Positions 49,865 through 59,987 of a stretch of DNA of 64,000 nt are shown one piece after another. Numbering within the stretch: the stretch's first letter is position 1; the number at the start of each line of letters is the position of its first letter. The position numbers were made by a program, and so were the translations under genes. The stretch covers positions 930,001 through 994,000 of the forward strand of contig NC_057379.1 of the NCBI RefSeq assembly GCF_016906535.1, in the 5' to 3' direction. This DNA comes from Rhizoctonia solani (lineage: Eukaryota > Basidiomycota > Agaricomycetes > Cantharellales > Ceratobasidiaceae). The notes beneath the pieces are model-generated. The model ran no database searches and was not told the DNA's origin. It saw only the letters and a list, made by a program, of their open reading frames with translations.

Positions 49865-52165
49865 ATGGCATTTAAACGAGTAGAAGACCGGCCATCACCA
49901 AGGAGATATACAGTAAGTAATACTCAAACATCTATCCGTGGTTACAAATGGCGTGAATAGCGAGATAGATAAGAGATTATACCTATTGATCTTGATTGCT
50001 GGATGGGGCGGTGCACTTTTTGGGTATGGAATATTCAATCACTCTCGTTCCTAGACCAAATTGTTAACGGGAGCTAGATATGACGCTGCAGTAGTCGGGC
50101 CTAGTGGACCTTCCCGTGTTCCGGACACAGTTTGGGCTCGACAGCATGACCCCTAAGCAAATTGAATTTGTTGGCTCGAACATCGAATCAACCTATCAGG
50201 CTGGTACAAAGCACATGTGATGGTATAACACGAGCTCAGAGCTGACATCCTTTTCGGACAGGTTGCTTCTTTGGCTCCCTTGCAGCTTTTGTTCTTGTCG
50301 AACGTCTTGGAAGACGCTTCGCTCTGCAATGGGCTTCGAGTTGGTTTTGTATAGGAACTGCCCTGATGCTAGGCTCTCGGAGCTCGTGAGTCGACTGATG
50401 AAATTGTAACACGCTACTCATACGAATGGACTTATAGCATTGGATTATTGTACGCGGGATCGGCGTTATCAGGATTTGGTGTGGGCAGTATATCGCTGGC
50501 ATCTCGTACGTCATATTTCTTGTATCACCGTAATTGGTGCAGTGACCTTGTTCTTCAGCGCTTTATATGGCCGAGATTTCGCCCCCTAAGGTCCGCGGAC
50601 AGCTAGTTGGGCTTTACGAAATCCTACTGCAGGCTGGAGAGTGTGTCGGATTTTGGGTGAAGTAGGTCAGAATCGTATTAAGCTAGGAAATATTACTAAC
50701 AACCCCCAGCTTCGGAGTATCTAAAAATACACCTATTTCTGCGAAACAGTGGCACATACCTATAGCAATTCAGTTTAGTGAGTCCTAACTATACGAATAA
50801 TATATAGGGCTAATCATATGCCCTTCGGCTCTTTTTCCAGTACCTGGAGGAATATTATTTATCTCGTCGATGCTTTTGCAAGAGACTCCTTGTTGGCTCT
50901 ATAAAGCGGGAAGACGAGATGACGCAGTCAAGGCCTTGTCTTGGATCCGAAATCTTCCTACAGATCATATATATGTTCAAGAAGAATTTGCTTTCATTGG
51001 AGTGCAGCTAGACAGAGAGCTCCAGGTACAAAGAAAAAAGGGGTTCGTTGGACAGCTGAGGGAAATATCCAAACCAGGTCTCAGAAATAGGTTGGCATTG
51101 GGCATGACAATCATGATGTGTCAGAACCTTACAGGTGAGTAATGTACAAGTACACATAGTGTTTTCCCGGTGCTGAGGCGGCTTTTACGGCAGGGTCCGG
51201 GGCTATCAGCGTCAGCCAAATATTTCTACTCATTTTTTGAGGTCTCTCACTGACGTCATTTGTAGGATTTTGCTCCTACAATATTTGAATCAATAGGGAT
51301 GACTCAGGCAAATAGTGCTCTGTTTGCAACGGTAAGCTTCAATGGATCATGACTCACTCATCCTATTTATTCTTGCTTCAGGGTATTTATGGGCTAGTTA
51401 AGATGGTCGCTACATTTATTGCCCTCTTCTGGATCGTAGATCGTGCTGGTAGACGCAAACCGCTTATGACCGGGGCGTTCATAGGAGGGTTGTCGCTGTA
51501 CTAGTATGTGTTGAGGCTGGTCGTATTGGCACTAAGCTAACATCACGAGATAACCTACAGCGTAGCTGCATATGTAGCCGTAGCAAAACCGGTACGTGGG
51601 GTCGGTTCAAGGTTTGCGGCTGCCTGTTTATATATATTGCTGTCGCAACATGTGTAAGTAAAAGGAAACACCCTGGCCTTGTTTAACTAAAGTAAGGATG
51701 TAGGGTTCTTGGAATGGGATATCTTGGATTATATGCGCCGAAATATTCCCATTGAGTGTCCGGGCGCTATGCCAAGCTATCACTACTGCAACGCATTGGG
51801 TGTTCGCATTCGCTATGGCAAGAGCAACGCCGTATATGCTTGCCAATATTGACTATGGCTTTTATTTGGTGAGACACGAAATTTATTGCCTGGGACACAC
51901 TAACATCCTTCTGCTATTTTCAGTTTTTGCAACATGTATGATGGTCATGATTCCCTTGGTATATTTTATGCTTCCAGAAAGTAGGCATTCCTCCTTACTT
52001 AAATACATAGTCGCTTACACAACAATAGCAAAGGGGGTGTCCCTCGAGAACGTCGACAAACTGTTTGGCTATGTTGCCATAGTCGTACTAGATGCTGGGT
52101 TAGAGGAAGAGGTTTTAGGAAAGCAATCCTTCCAGAAAAATGACATCGAAAAAGCTTTGGATTGA
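49865..52165 (+). pseudogene. MFS sugar/quinate-permease-like transporter with two apparent frameshifts
   Basis: This is a sugar-porter family MFS protein of the plasma membrane. From the ATG at 49865 (MAFKRVEDRPSPRRYT) exons give RLYLLILIAGWGGALFG and YDAAVVG. Then come LPVFRTQFGLDSMTPKQIEF, GCFFGSLAAFVLVERLGRRF (RxGRR), SGFGVGSISLA, LYMAEISPPKVRGQLVGLYE and ETPCWLYKAGRRDDAVKALS. The second half has APTIFESIGMTQANSALFAT, FWIVDRAGRRKPLMTGAFIG, WNGISWIICAEIFPLSVRAL and PETKGVSLENVDKLFG (intron inside PET). The N-terminal EDRPSP and overall layout resemble quinate permeases. Breaks are needed at 50100-50101 (one C extra) and at about 51637 (one T missing after the TATATA run). The exon around 51190-51240 also reads poorly. 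It is decaying or mis-sequenced. Confidence 0.68.
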
Positions 52166-52401
52166 TCTTGAATCTTTAATCTGGGTTGATATGAACGTAG
52201 TAAATTATTCCTTGCCTGAGAACACTATAGCCGTTACCCTCGTTTTGTCTAAGTCTGCATCGTCTCCTAAGCTCTAACTCTTCGCTATGATGTATTGCCG
52301 CGTTTAATGAATGATTCAATTCATATTCCATAAAATTGAATTCACTGGAATGCCAACCAGCAGGAACACAGGTGATTCTGCTTAACACACAGAACTCAAG
52401 C

Positions 52402-52560
52402 CTAAGCTGTGCAATCATCGGCGGGTTTTCCGATAGGGAGTGCTCGTCTGCAGCATGTATGGCAGCCTCCAGCAGGCTCGGGGTCAGCCAAAGGCATAGC
52501 CGAAGTCATGCTAAAGAATGCAGTGATAAGGATGATCGCGCTAGAGAATGAGAGCTTCAT
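52402..52560 (-). CDS. Small secreted cysteine-rich peptide, 52 aa
   Basis: A single-exon frame runs from the ATG at 52560 to the TAG at 52402-52404. The signal peptide starts MKLSFSSAIILITAFFSMTS with A-M-P cleavage residues next. The mature peptide is about 30 residues with four cysteines, GGCHTCC then RRA and, eight residues later, DDCTA. The pattern GG-x3-C-RRA-x8-DC matches the peptide at 48464-48625, while the nucleotide sequences differ, so the shared motif reflects a divergent family and not a recent copy. It sits in the 3' flank of the sugar transporter, on the opposite strand, about 240 bp away. Function unknown. Confidence 0.65.
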   Translation of the reverse strand: MKLSFSSAIILITAFFSMTSAMPLADPEPAGGCHTCCRRALPIGKPADDCTA

Positions 52561-53731
52561 AATGTCTGTTTGTGGTGAGCTAGATCAGCTACCACGAGTA
52601 AATGGCCAAGTACTGGGTATGACCACACTACCCACTTTCAAAATGAATTTACTGGTAGATTAGCAAGAGAACAAGTTCGCAAGACGCAATACTAATCTGG
52701 CGGAATAGAGTTAAGCCATGGCTTCCTTCTAATTCACTAGGCTTCAAACATACCGAGGTGTTTCTGGTGGTGGTATACGACCGCAACCAATTGCTTCTGG
52801 TACTCTTATATATACACTCTTAGAACCGCTTTCATCGGACTACATGGCTATCGGTGTCATCTCTTCTGATGGCTAGCTACTGGCTGAGCGGCTCAACCGA
52901 GCGAAAGAATCACTCCAGTCAGCGTGTGTTCTGCCGAATACTCACATAATAGCCTTGCTAGGAAGTCCAATGGGGTATTAGTTGACGGTATGCGTACGGG
53001 ATTACTTCAAACGTAAAGATTAACTACATTACTAACTCAGTAATTGGCAGTAATTTGGGGCCCAAGCCATCCAGAATACTCTTCTTGGAGGCCAGTACCA
53101 GTTGCCGTATTCATTACACAACACATTCTGTCAGATCTAATGTCATGGAGTGAGTTATATTCAGCCGAGCCAAGCCAAAAGGAAGGTTTTTCAAGCACAT
53201 GCATCGTCATATTCAACCCCGAGTTGGCCGCCCCAGCTTTATCGCGAACTTCATCAGACTTCTCTAGTGATGCAACGTTGCTTTCGATTCCTCCGAGAGT
53301 ATCTAGTATATACGCGTTTCCCAGGACCTGTCGATTGGCTAATCCATTTCATTCTTCCCAGTCAAGGGTGGTACGCATTTTGAATACTAGCTGTTACTGC
53401 TAGTACGATATTGTAATATTGTCGTGTTCATGGAGTTAACGCTCGGCGCCAAATTATTAAATTAGGAGCAAATAACTACAAGCAACCTCCTATGCGTTGC
53501 CACGTCCCTGGAACTTGACTGCAGCCTCCTGCCTTGTTGCGCTCGCTTATACCCAATTATTACACCTATATAAACCACTCTCCTTTAATAACAAAAACAA
53601 CACTCACGAATACCTCTAACAAACTATATTCGATCTTTAAAGGAGTTTCTATCAGTATCGTGCGTTCTGGACACATCAACTCACTACGTGGTTTGAGACT
53701 TAGCACTTTCTTGCACTTTGTGCTCTTTATC
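52561..53731. other. Intergenic region, no gene seen
   Basis: This is AT-rich DNA with a TATATATA sequence near 52800 on the plus strand but no matching coding frame. Plus-strand frames at 53044-53403 lack motifs. Confidence 0.5.
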
Positions 53732-55083
53732 ATGACTCATCTCCGTATCTCTCACACAAGCATTTGCGTTGGAGATTTTTGCCTGGTTGCCCCCGAGTTT
53801 ATGCCCGATTCTGAGTCCGAGGATGGAACTCCACTTGTGACACCAATACATACCAGTTTTGGTAGCGTACCGGATCCCACAGGTGAGCGGATCTATGCAT
53901 CCGGAGTCCAATACATAACTCATAGTTGAGCAAATATGAAGGTATATCAATGGAATTCGAGAGGCTCACTGAGGTTCCGCACAACGTTTCAGATAAATGC
54001 TCCTTGTGGGAAAGTGGATACAAGTGCCCCATGGCACCACGGGTTGATAATGGCTCCTTCGACTATAACCCCGCACGTAAACACGAGCCAAACTCTGGAT
54101 TGGATACGTCTTTATGTTCTGGCACAAACAACTGTAGAAGCGATTGTAGCGATGGATTTAATAAGGCGCTAATGGGACAATACCATTTACTCGGGCCCGA
54201 ACCCTCCAAACACCCACGAGGACAAGCGAGGCGAACCGGTAGCATACTTTCGTATGCAAGTTCCAGTACCTTAGAGGATCAATATCGCATTAGGGCAGTT
54301 CCTTGCGCACCTCGTCCAGATACAGGGTCATGGTTATCGATCTCGGAAACTGTTGCGCCTATCATTAATGGAGTTCGGTTCCTGAGCGAGAAGCCGACCA
54401 TCCACTACTCGATGCTCCAAGATGTTGCCCAGTCAACTCCCACAAAGTCTATCTCATCCAAGTGCCTTGCGACAAGTAGTAAAGTTGATTTCATTAAAAG
54501 TTCAATAGATGGATCGCCGACTCGGGTTGTGAGATGGAACCTTGGTCTAGGCTTGACATTGGACGACATTTCTGAGCCTGATGGTTGCGGCACCAGCATT
54601 GGCGAGGCGTCGGTGGAGTTCGCCGAAGATTCCTTTTTCGACTTAGGAATAGACTCTGGATTTTGCTCCACCACTGATACTACACTGAATACGACTACTG
54701 AGACAATCCCAGACTTGGTAGATCCATCTCCGAAAAATCCAGTCTATGAGGCGGTCCGTATCATGGGGTCAGAATTAGGAATCACTCCACAACTGGGAAT
54801 GTTGTCTATACAAGGGCATCACGAAAATGTCAAACGACAAAGGACACAAATTGTCAACATGTTGAGACCAGGAACGCGAGTCGCTTATACAACACAACTC
54901 TTACCGGATATAAACGCTCATTCCGCTGAGAGATTGGATGAATGCGGTGGGTCTTGTGATTCGTCAAATGGAGTGCCGCCAACCGGATCCACATTGGAAT
55001 TTTTGGCGGGAGAAGCACAGGGAATACAACATCGAATCGCGGACACACCTATTTTTACACTACTACCTCCCATCGAGCTTTGA
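53732..55083 (+). CDS. Unknown Ser/Thr-rich protein
   Basis: A first exon from the ATG at 53732 (MTHLRISHTSICVGDFCLVA; later PDSESEDGTPLVTP) can join across a 59-bp GTACCG...CATAG intron (about 53866-53924) to a 385-codon open frame. Without that intron the first in-frame ATG of the main exon is at 53950 (MEFERLTEVPHNVSDKCSLW). The protein is polar, Ser/Thr/Asp-rich, and has no TM segment or recognisable domain; one stretch reads YEAVRIMGSELGITPQLGML. It ends FTLLPPIEL at the TGA on 55081-55083. A 380-codon open frame in this region is unlikely by chance, so the gene is probably real; its role is unknown. Confidence 0.55.
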
Positions 55084-55647
55084 TTATCAGCTGGGGATTG
55101 GTGCCAATTATTGCTCTGGTTTGTGATAGATTGGGCCTCTGTTCTATTGTGTACCTTTCGCTCCTTTTGCTATGCCACAATCATTTGGTCAAAGGAAATA
55201 TAGGAACGAATTCGGGACACCGAGAGCGCAAATCCAATTAGCGTCGCCGTGGGTAATGGCTGCGACCCTGGGCGGCGCATGGGACGATACCGGCTGTCCT
55301 CGTGGTGTCATGGAATGTATGCCTTGAATCCGTTGCCAGCTCACAGTGACGTTATGTTGGTTGAACGAAATGTGAAGTATGTAGTAAGTCGAGTGGTACA
55401 GCCAAAACTACATCCAAGCTAGCCAGTACAGCATGTGCCGAAATAAGGATAAAATGACACAGGACACGTACAGGCAAAAGAAAACTCGCGACCAGAGACC
55501 CAGATAGCAGAGTTCAGATACAGAGTCTTTAAATGTCCAAAGCAATAAAAAAATGTTCAAGATCGTCTACAACGACCAAGTCCATATGGGATGACATTAG
55601 ACGGGGGATCGGAAGGGGAGTGGGAAGTCCGAGACCGAATAGAAAAC
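55084..55647. other. Convergent intergenic region, no gene seen
   Basis: This holds the 3' flanks of the unknown Ser/Thr-rich gene and the secreted Thr-rich gene. Nothing recognised. Confidence 0.55.
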
Positions 55648-56422
55648 TCAGAACCAGCTACGGGCGCGGAAGGTTGGGAGTGTTGAACCCGCAGTTGTGG
55701 TAGTGGTCAAATCTCCGGTGGTAGTGGTGGTCTACAGACCTGCTCATTAGTGAACGAAAATGAGCAATTTACCTATACGTACGGTAGTGATGGGATCATC
55801 GGTCAAGGTAAGGGTGTCTGTGTTGGTAGTAATGCTTAACGTCAGAGTGTCGGTCGGAACAGTGTCAGTCGCTGTGGTTGTCGAGGTCGCAGTAAGAGTG
55901 TCTGAAGACAGAGATGTGTCTGTAAGGGTGGGTAGGGAGGTGTCTGTAAGGGTAGGCAAGGTCTCGGTGGTCGTATCAGTTGGAACTGTGAACGTATCAG
56001 TGGCCAAGGTCTGACGTCATAAGAGTCAGTTTTTTTCGGGCAAGATAATGAAAAAAATAAATTACTGTGGCGCAGTCTGCAGTAACAGTCACGTATTCAG
56101 TCTTCGTCTTCGTCTTCGTGACCGTCTTAGTCTTTCCACCATTTCCCTATGGTAAACCCCACTTTAACATCGGTCGAATAACTGATATTTAATTCATATT
56201 ACCTTGTGAACGAGAAGTGTTTGGGTCTTGGTCACCAGCATATACTCATCATCGTTGGTTCGTTTGTCCTGTAAAAAGGGCCGTTAATTCAATCGGTTCA
56301 ATGAGGGTGAGTCAGCCCGCCGATTGACGGCTAGGCCTTGGTCTAACACTTACGAGAGGGGCAGCCATGACCATGCATGCACATAGTGCAACCGTTGCGA
56401 AAACAACTTTGAACAACATCAT
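55648..56422 (-). CDS. Secreted Thr/Ser-rich cell-surface-type protein
   Basis: From the ATG at 56422 the signal peptide MMLFKVVFATVALCACMVMA is followed by APL and, after an intron, DKRTNDDEYMLVTKTQTLLV; the KR could be a Kex2 site. The next exon has basic/Thr repeats KTKTVTKTKTKTEYVTVTAD and one Cys. The main exon (about 55790-56007) is made of imperfect T-D-T-x-P-T-L repeats (PTLTDTSLPTLTDTSL), then TTTATDTVPTDTLTLS. A last exon joins at a CTGTAG acceptor to give a T-run, GDLTTTTTAGSTLPTFRARS, and the stop at 55648-55650. It is probably heavily O-mannosylated and located in the wall or secreted. No GPI signal is seen (short polar end). Five exons by eye. Confidence 0.72.
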
Positions 56423-59400
56423 CTTGGCAAACGTGAAAGCGCGTGTAACCTGCGTATGTGGCCGGTGAAGATGGACGTCAACCACAACCTCTGGGAATTC
56501 CGCCCGCCGCAACTTCAAGGGCTGATACCCTGAAAAATCACGTGCGGGAATTTCCAGAACGTCACGTGCAGTCGTTCTCTTCCCTATGTGGCTGCATGGA
56601 ACGATGCTTCTTTGCTCGGCAGCGCCTCGGGAGCGGCATGGTCGGGACGTCGAATTGCATGCAACGGGAGTAAGTGCTAGTGAGCCTAAGTTGGTTGGAC
56701 CGGAGGGGCTTGAGACTTTACCCCTCAACGAATGTAGTCTTTTTCTGGCTGGGTGATTTACCTGCTGGTTTTCAGCCACGTGCCTGATCGACAGACCTGA
56801 TGGCCCAAAAAGTCAAGGATAAGGCACAATCGATAGAACGCCCACGTTACAGCTCAACTTACTTGGGCCTATACACCTACGTGTGCCTGTGATGCATACA
56901 CTCTAAATCGTAGGGCATGTCTAAGATAACCCATGTCATTTTTCTGGGTGAGAGCCATCAGAATATACGCGCATATACCTGGAAACTCAGAGTTAGGCCA
57001 CCTGCCCCCCCACACGCTGACCGGAATTCCTTCCCTTGTTCAAGTCAAATCTTGGCGGAGCCATATAATCCCGGATTGCCGCGATCATCATTCACCGGTC
57101 GTGCTTGAGGGCTGGTACAAAATTCGGTAACTCTGGACCACTGAACTACTGAAGACACGGGCTTGCTCGTTGGCCTTGATGGTATTCTTCCAACGCGATC
57201 TACATGACTGAGAACAGTTGTAAGAGTGGACTGGCGTTAACATTCAGTTTGACGGAAAGGACTCGGAGCAACCTTAGGGTAGTTGGCTGGCCCCTTTTCT
57301 CGAGATTATACCAATCGCGTATCGCCGAGCCACCTTATTCTGGGGGAGGGGATAACGAAATCGTAAGCTAGCTATACCGAGTCTGGATGGGACATGCACA
57401 ACAGTGTACGGGCGCTCGATCACGAAATACTCGATGCCTTGATAGCGAGACCACGCTCACTGTTGACAGGATCCTCAGCACAGTCACTGAAGGTACATTG
57501 GATTTATATAGTTTATCGCGAGTTAGGAAGCTATATGCACGTCCAACTGGTCAAATAGTAAAGCCGAAAAACAGCCACTTTTGTCATCCTAATATCGTTG
57601 AATTCAATCAACTCTATAGATATCCTCCTGGCCTCGACTCACGTACACTCATAGAGTATGCGTGCTCTTGGCACTGCCATTTTGGGCGAGGCATCAGCGT
57701 GTTCTGTACATAATGTTCAGCTCACTTCAGCAGTTGGACATCATTGTTATAGTCATTTTTGACAAGCCCCGGGGTCGCATACGTAAACGGTTTGTCTCCT
57801 ACGCTTTAGAAACTTTGCATACGCTTATTTACAACCAGATAGCCTATCTGCACAGCTGAAACTGGACGCAAGTATGGACACTTCTGCTCCCGCCGGAGGT
57901 ATATTCTCGGGTCATGAGCGGGTGAAGTTGCTTCCAGTTCTTTCGCATGGCCCCAGTCAAGAAGCTACTTTCGTTCCTCTACTATCCGATCCAATAGCCA
58001 TCACGCATAATCTGTGTACGCTAACCTACCGGTGGACTGATAATCATTCCCCCGGGTTAGCCGCACGAGGGATTCCTGTACGTGTCATTCGATGTGTAAA
58101 TATACCCCTCGACAGCTATCTGTAGACTAATTAAGGATTACTGGTACACCCGTGATGAATCGGGCCAGATCACAAACAAGGGGTCAGGCTGATGGTATGA
58201 AGCGGAATTTATCTCATTTCCAAAGGTCAATTGTCACTACGGGGAAGTCGGGATTTGGTGGGAATGCGGCGGTATATTTTACCCCTGGATAATTCTCAAT
58301 CCTATCAGTGAAGTTAGGAGTCCATAAGCCGCGTTAGGACACGGCTTGGGGTTCAGATAACAGGCCGATAGCTGGAGCAACATGGTTCGCCAATTTTCCA
58401 AGTACTCACGTAGATGAATGCTGAATCAAGTTTGTGGTTTAATGTAGCTGTTTTTACATACCCAGAAGTGGAAGTCGTCTATCTCACCCGGATTGTGGCT
58501 AAATCCTTCTTCTATTTTAATAGCACAAAGAAGCCAGTGAGAGACTCGATTCCAGACCAGGATGCGTGTTCTGGACAGCGTTAGATCTTCTAGCCACCAA
58601 CGGGGAATATTTACCTAAGGATATTGTCACCGTAATACATGGTGCGAAATACTGTGCCTGTATGACTTTGCTGCGGACGCAAGAATATAGCTACCATGAA
58701 ACACTATCCACGATCATAGTACCGCTTTGATTAATGGATTGTTACTATTGGGGCTCTAGGATACGCTCAAATTTAACCTCAAGTGTCAGGAGTTGCCGCT
58801 TGAATCCGGCGGGCTCCATGCGTGAGAAGGGCGCACGATTCAAATGGCGTATGGGGTTGTATAAAAACTGTTCTGGAAATCACCTACCTGTAACTTCCAT
58901 TTATGTACACATCCGCTCGAAGCACGACTAGTGATCAATTCTTGATTTGTCCCGCAGATGTCTATACCACAAATACCTGGCCATGGCTCCATGGAACTAC
59001 TTTCCCCCCACCGCTTCAGGCCCAGGGATGATTGATATATATCTTGTCAGGGCGATGTTGACAATTCCGACGCCTGTGCCATGTGCAATGGATCGAGGTG
59101 TCTGAATTCGGGGGCCGGACATGCTAGTTGCCGCGGCAATTGGGTTGTTTGCGGGATTAATTTGATAGACTTTAACTCTTGCGTGAGACTAGTACCTAAG
59201 TACCTGGAGGAATTACATTGACGTTTACTGCGGAAATTAGAAGGAAAACACTTTGAACGTCGTTGCGATTGGTCTACAGATAACGGATCACGTGACTTAT
59301 TCTTTCATTATGGATCACATATTTATCTCGACCTCGATCTTTAGTTAGGGAATCTACTGCCGAAGCCTTTAGGCTACAGCTTCTAGTGTATTAAATTGTC

Positions 59401-59987
59401 AAGCCTATGGAGCAACTTCATCTTGATTGAAGCACAAACAATTAATTGGAACAGGCCGCATGCCAGTTGCTCGGATTGGGACGAATTGCATGGAAGGGCT
59501 TGCGATTGGGACCCACGTTCAACCAACCATGGCACAACTCTATTCGGAGTACACGGTGGGTTCAGGCTTACGAATCAAAGGCGTGCCACACTCGTGCCAG
59601 GTACCATTCTCTCGCCCGTCAGGGTCTACCTTGTTCGCCCCAATATCCTGGCCACGGTGTTTGTGTACCGGGCTAACACTCGCTCTCCCTCCGCGAGGAA
59701 CTCGGTTGCTTAGTCATACGAGAGCGCTTGCTTTGCCTGTCACGCATACTCGTTCAGCTCGGGGTTAATCAAATGCCCGGTCTGGACGGTCTGGACGAGA
59801 TGAACTACCGGAGCTAACTGCTCTTGTTTATGCCCATTTTGGACGATCTTCATTGAATCTTTCCTCGGATTTTATCCGCTAGACGTCCGCGCTTCAAGTT
59901 TGCATAACCTGTCAACCCAGCGGAATTGCTCCAGTTTGCATATAAACAGAGGCCATCGTCTTTTTCCAGCCAGCCACACCCCACGCA
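56423..59987. other. Gene-poor 3.6-kb region
   Basis: The first 400 bp is the promoter of the Thr-rich gene. The rest shows only short frames. One plus-strand frame at 57874-58125 (MDTSAPAGGIFSGHERVKLL) is protein-like but unassigned. No transposon domain was seen. Confidence 0.5.
56539..56782. promoter_or_regulatory. Three CACGTG E-boxes upstream of the Thr-rich secreted gene
   Basis: CACGTG occurs at 56539-56544, 56563-56568 and 56777-56782, that is 117-360 bp upstream of the start at 56422. The first two are 24 bp apart. Such clustering may reflect bHLH control of the secreted protein. Confidence 0.45.
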
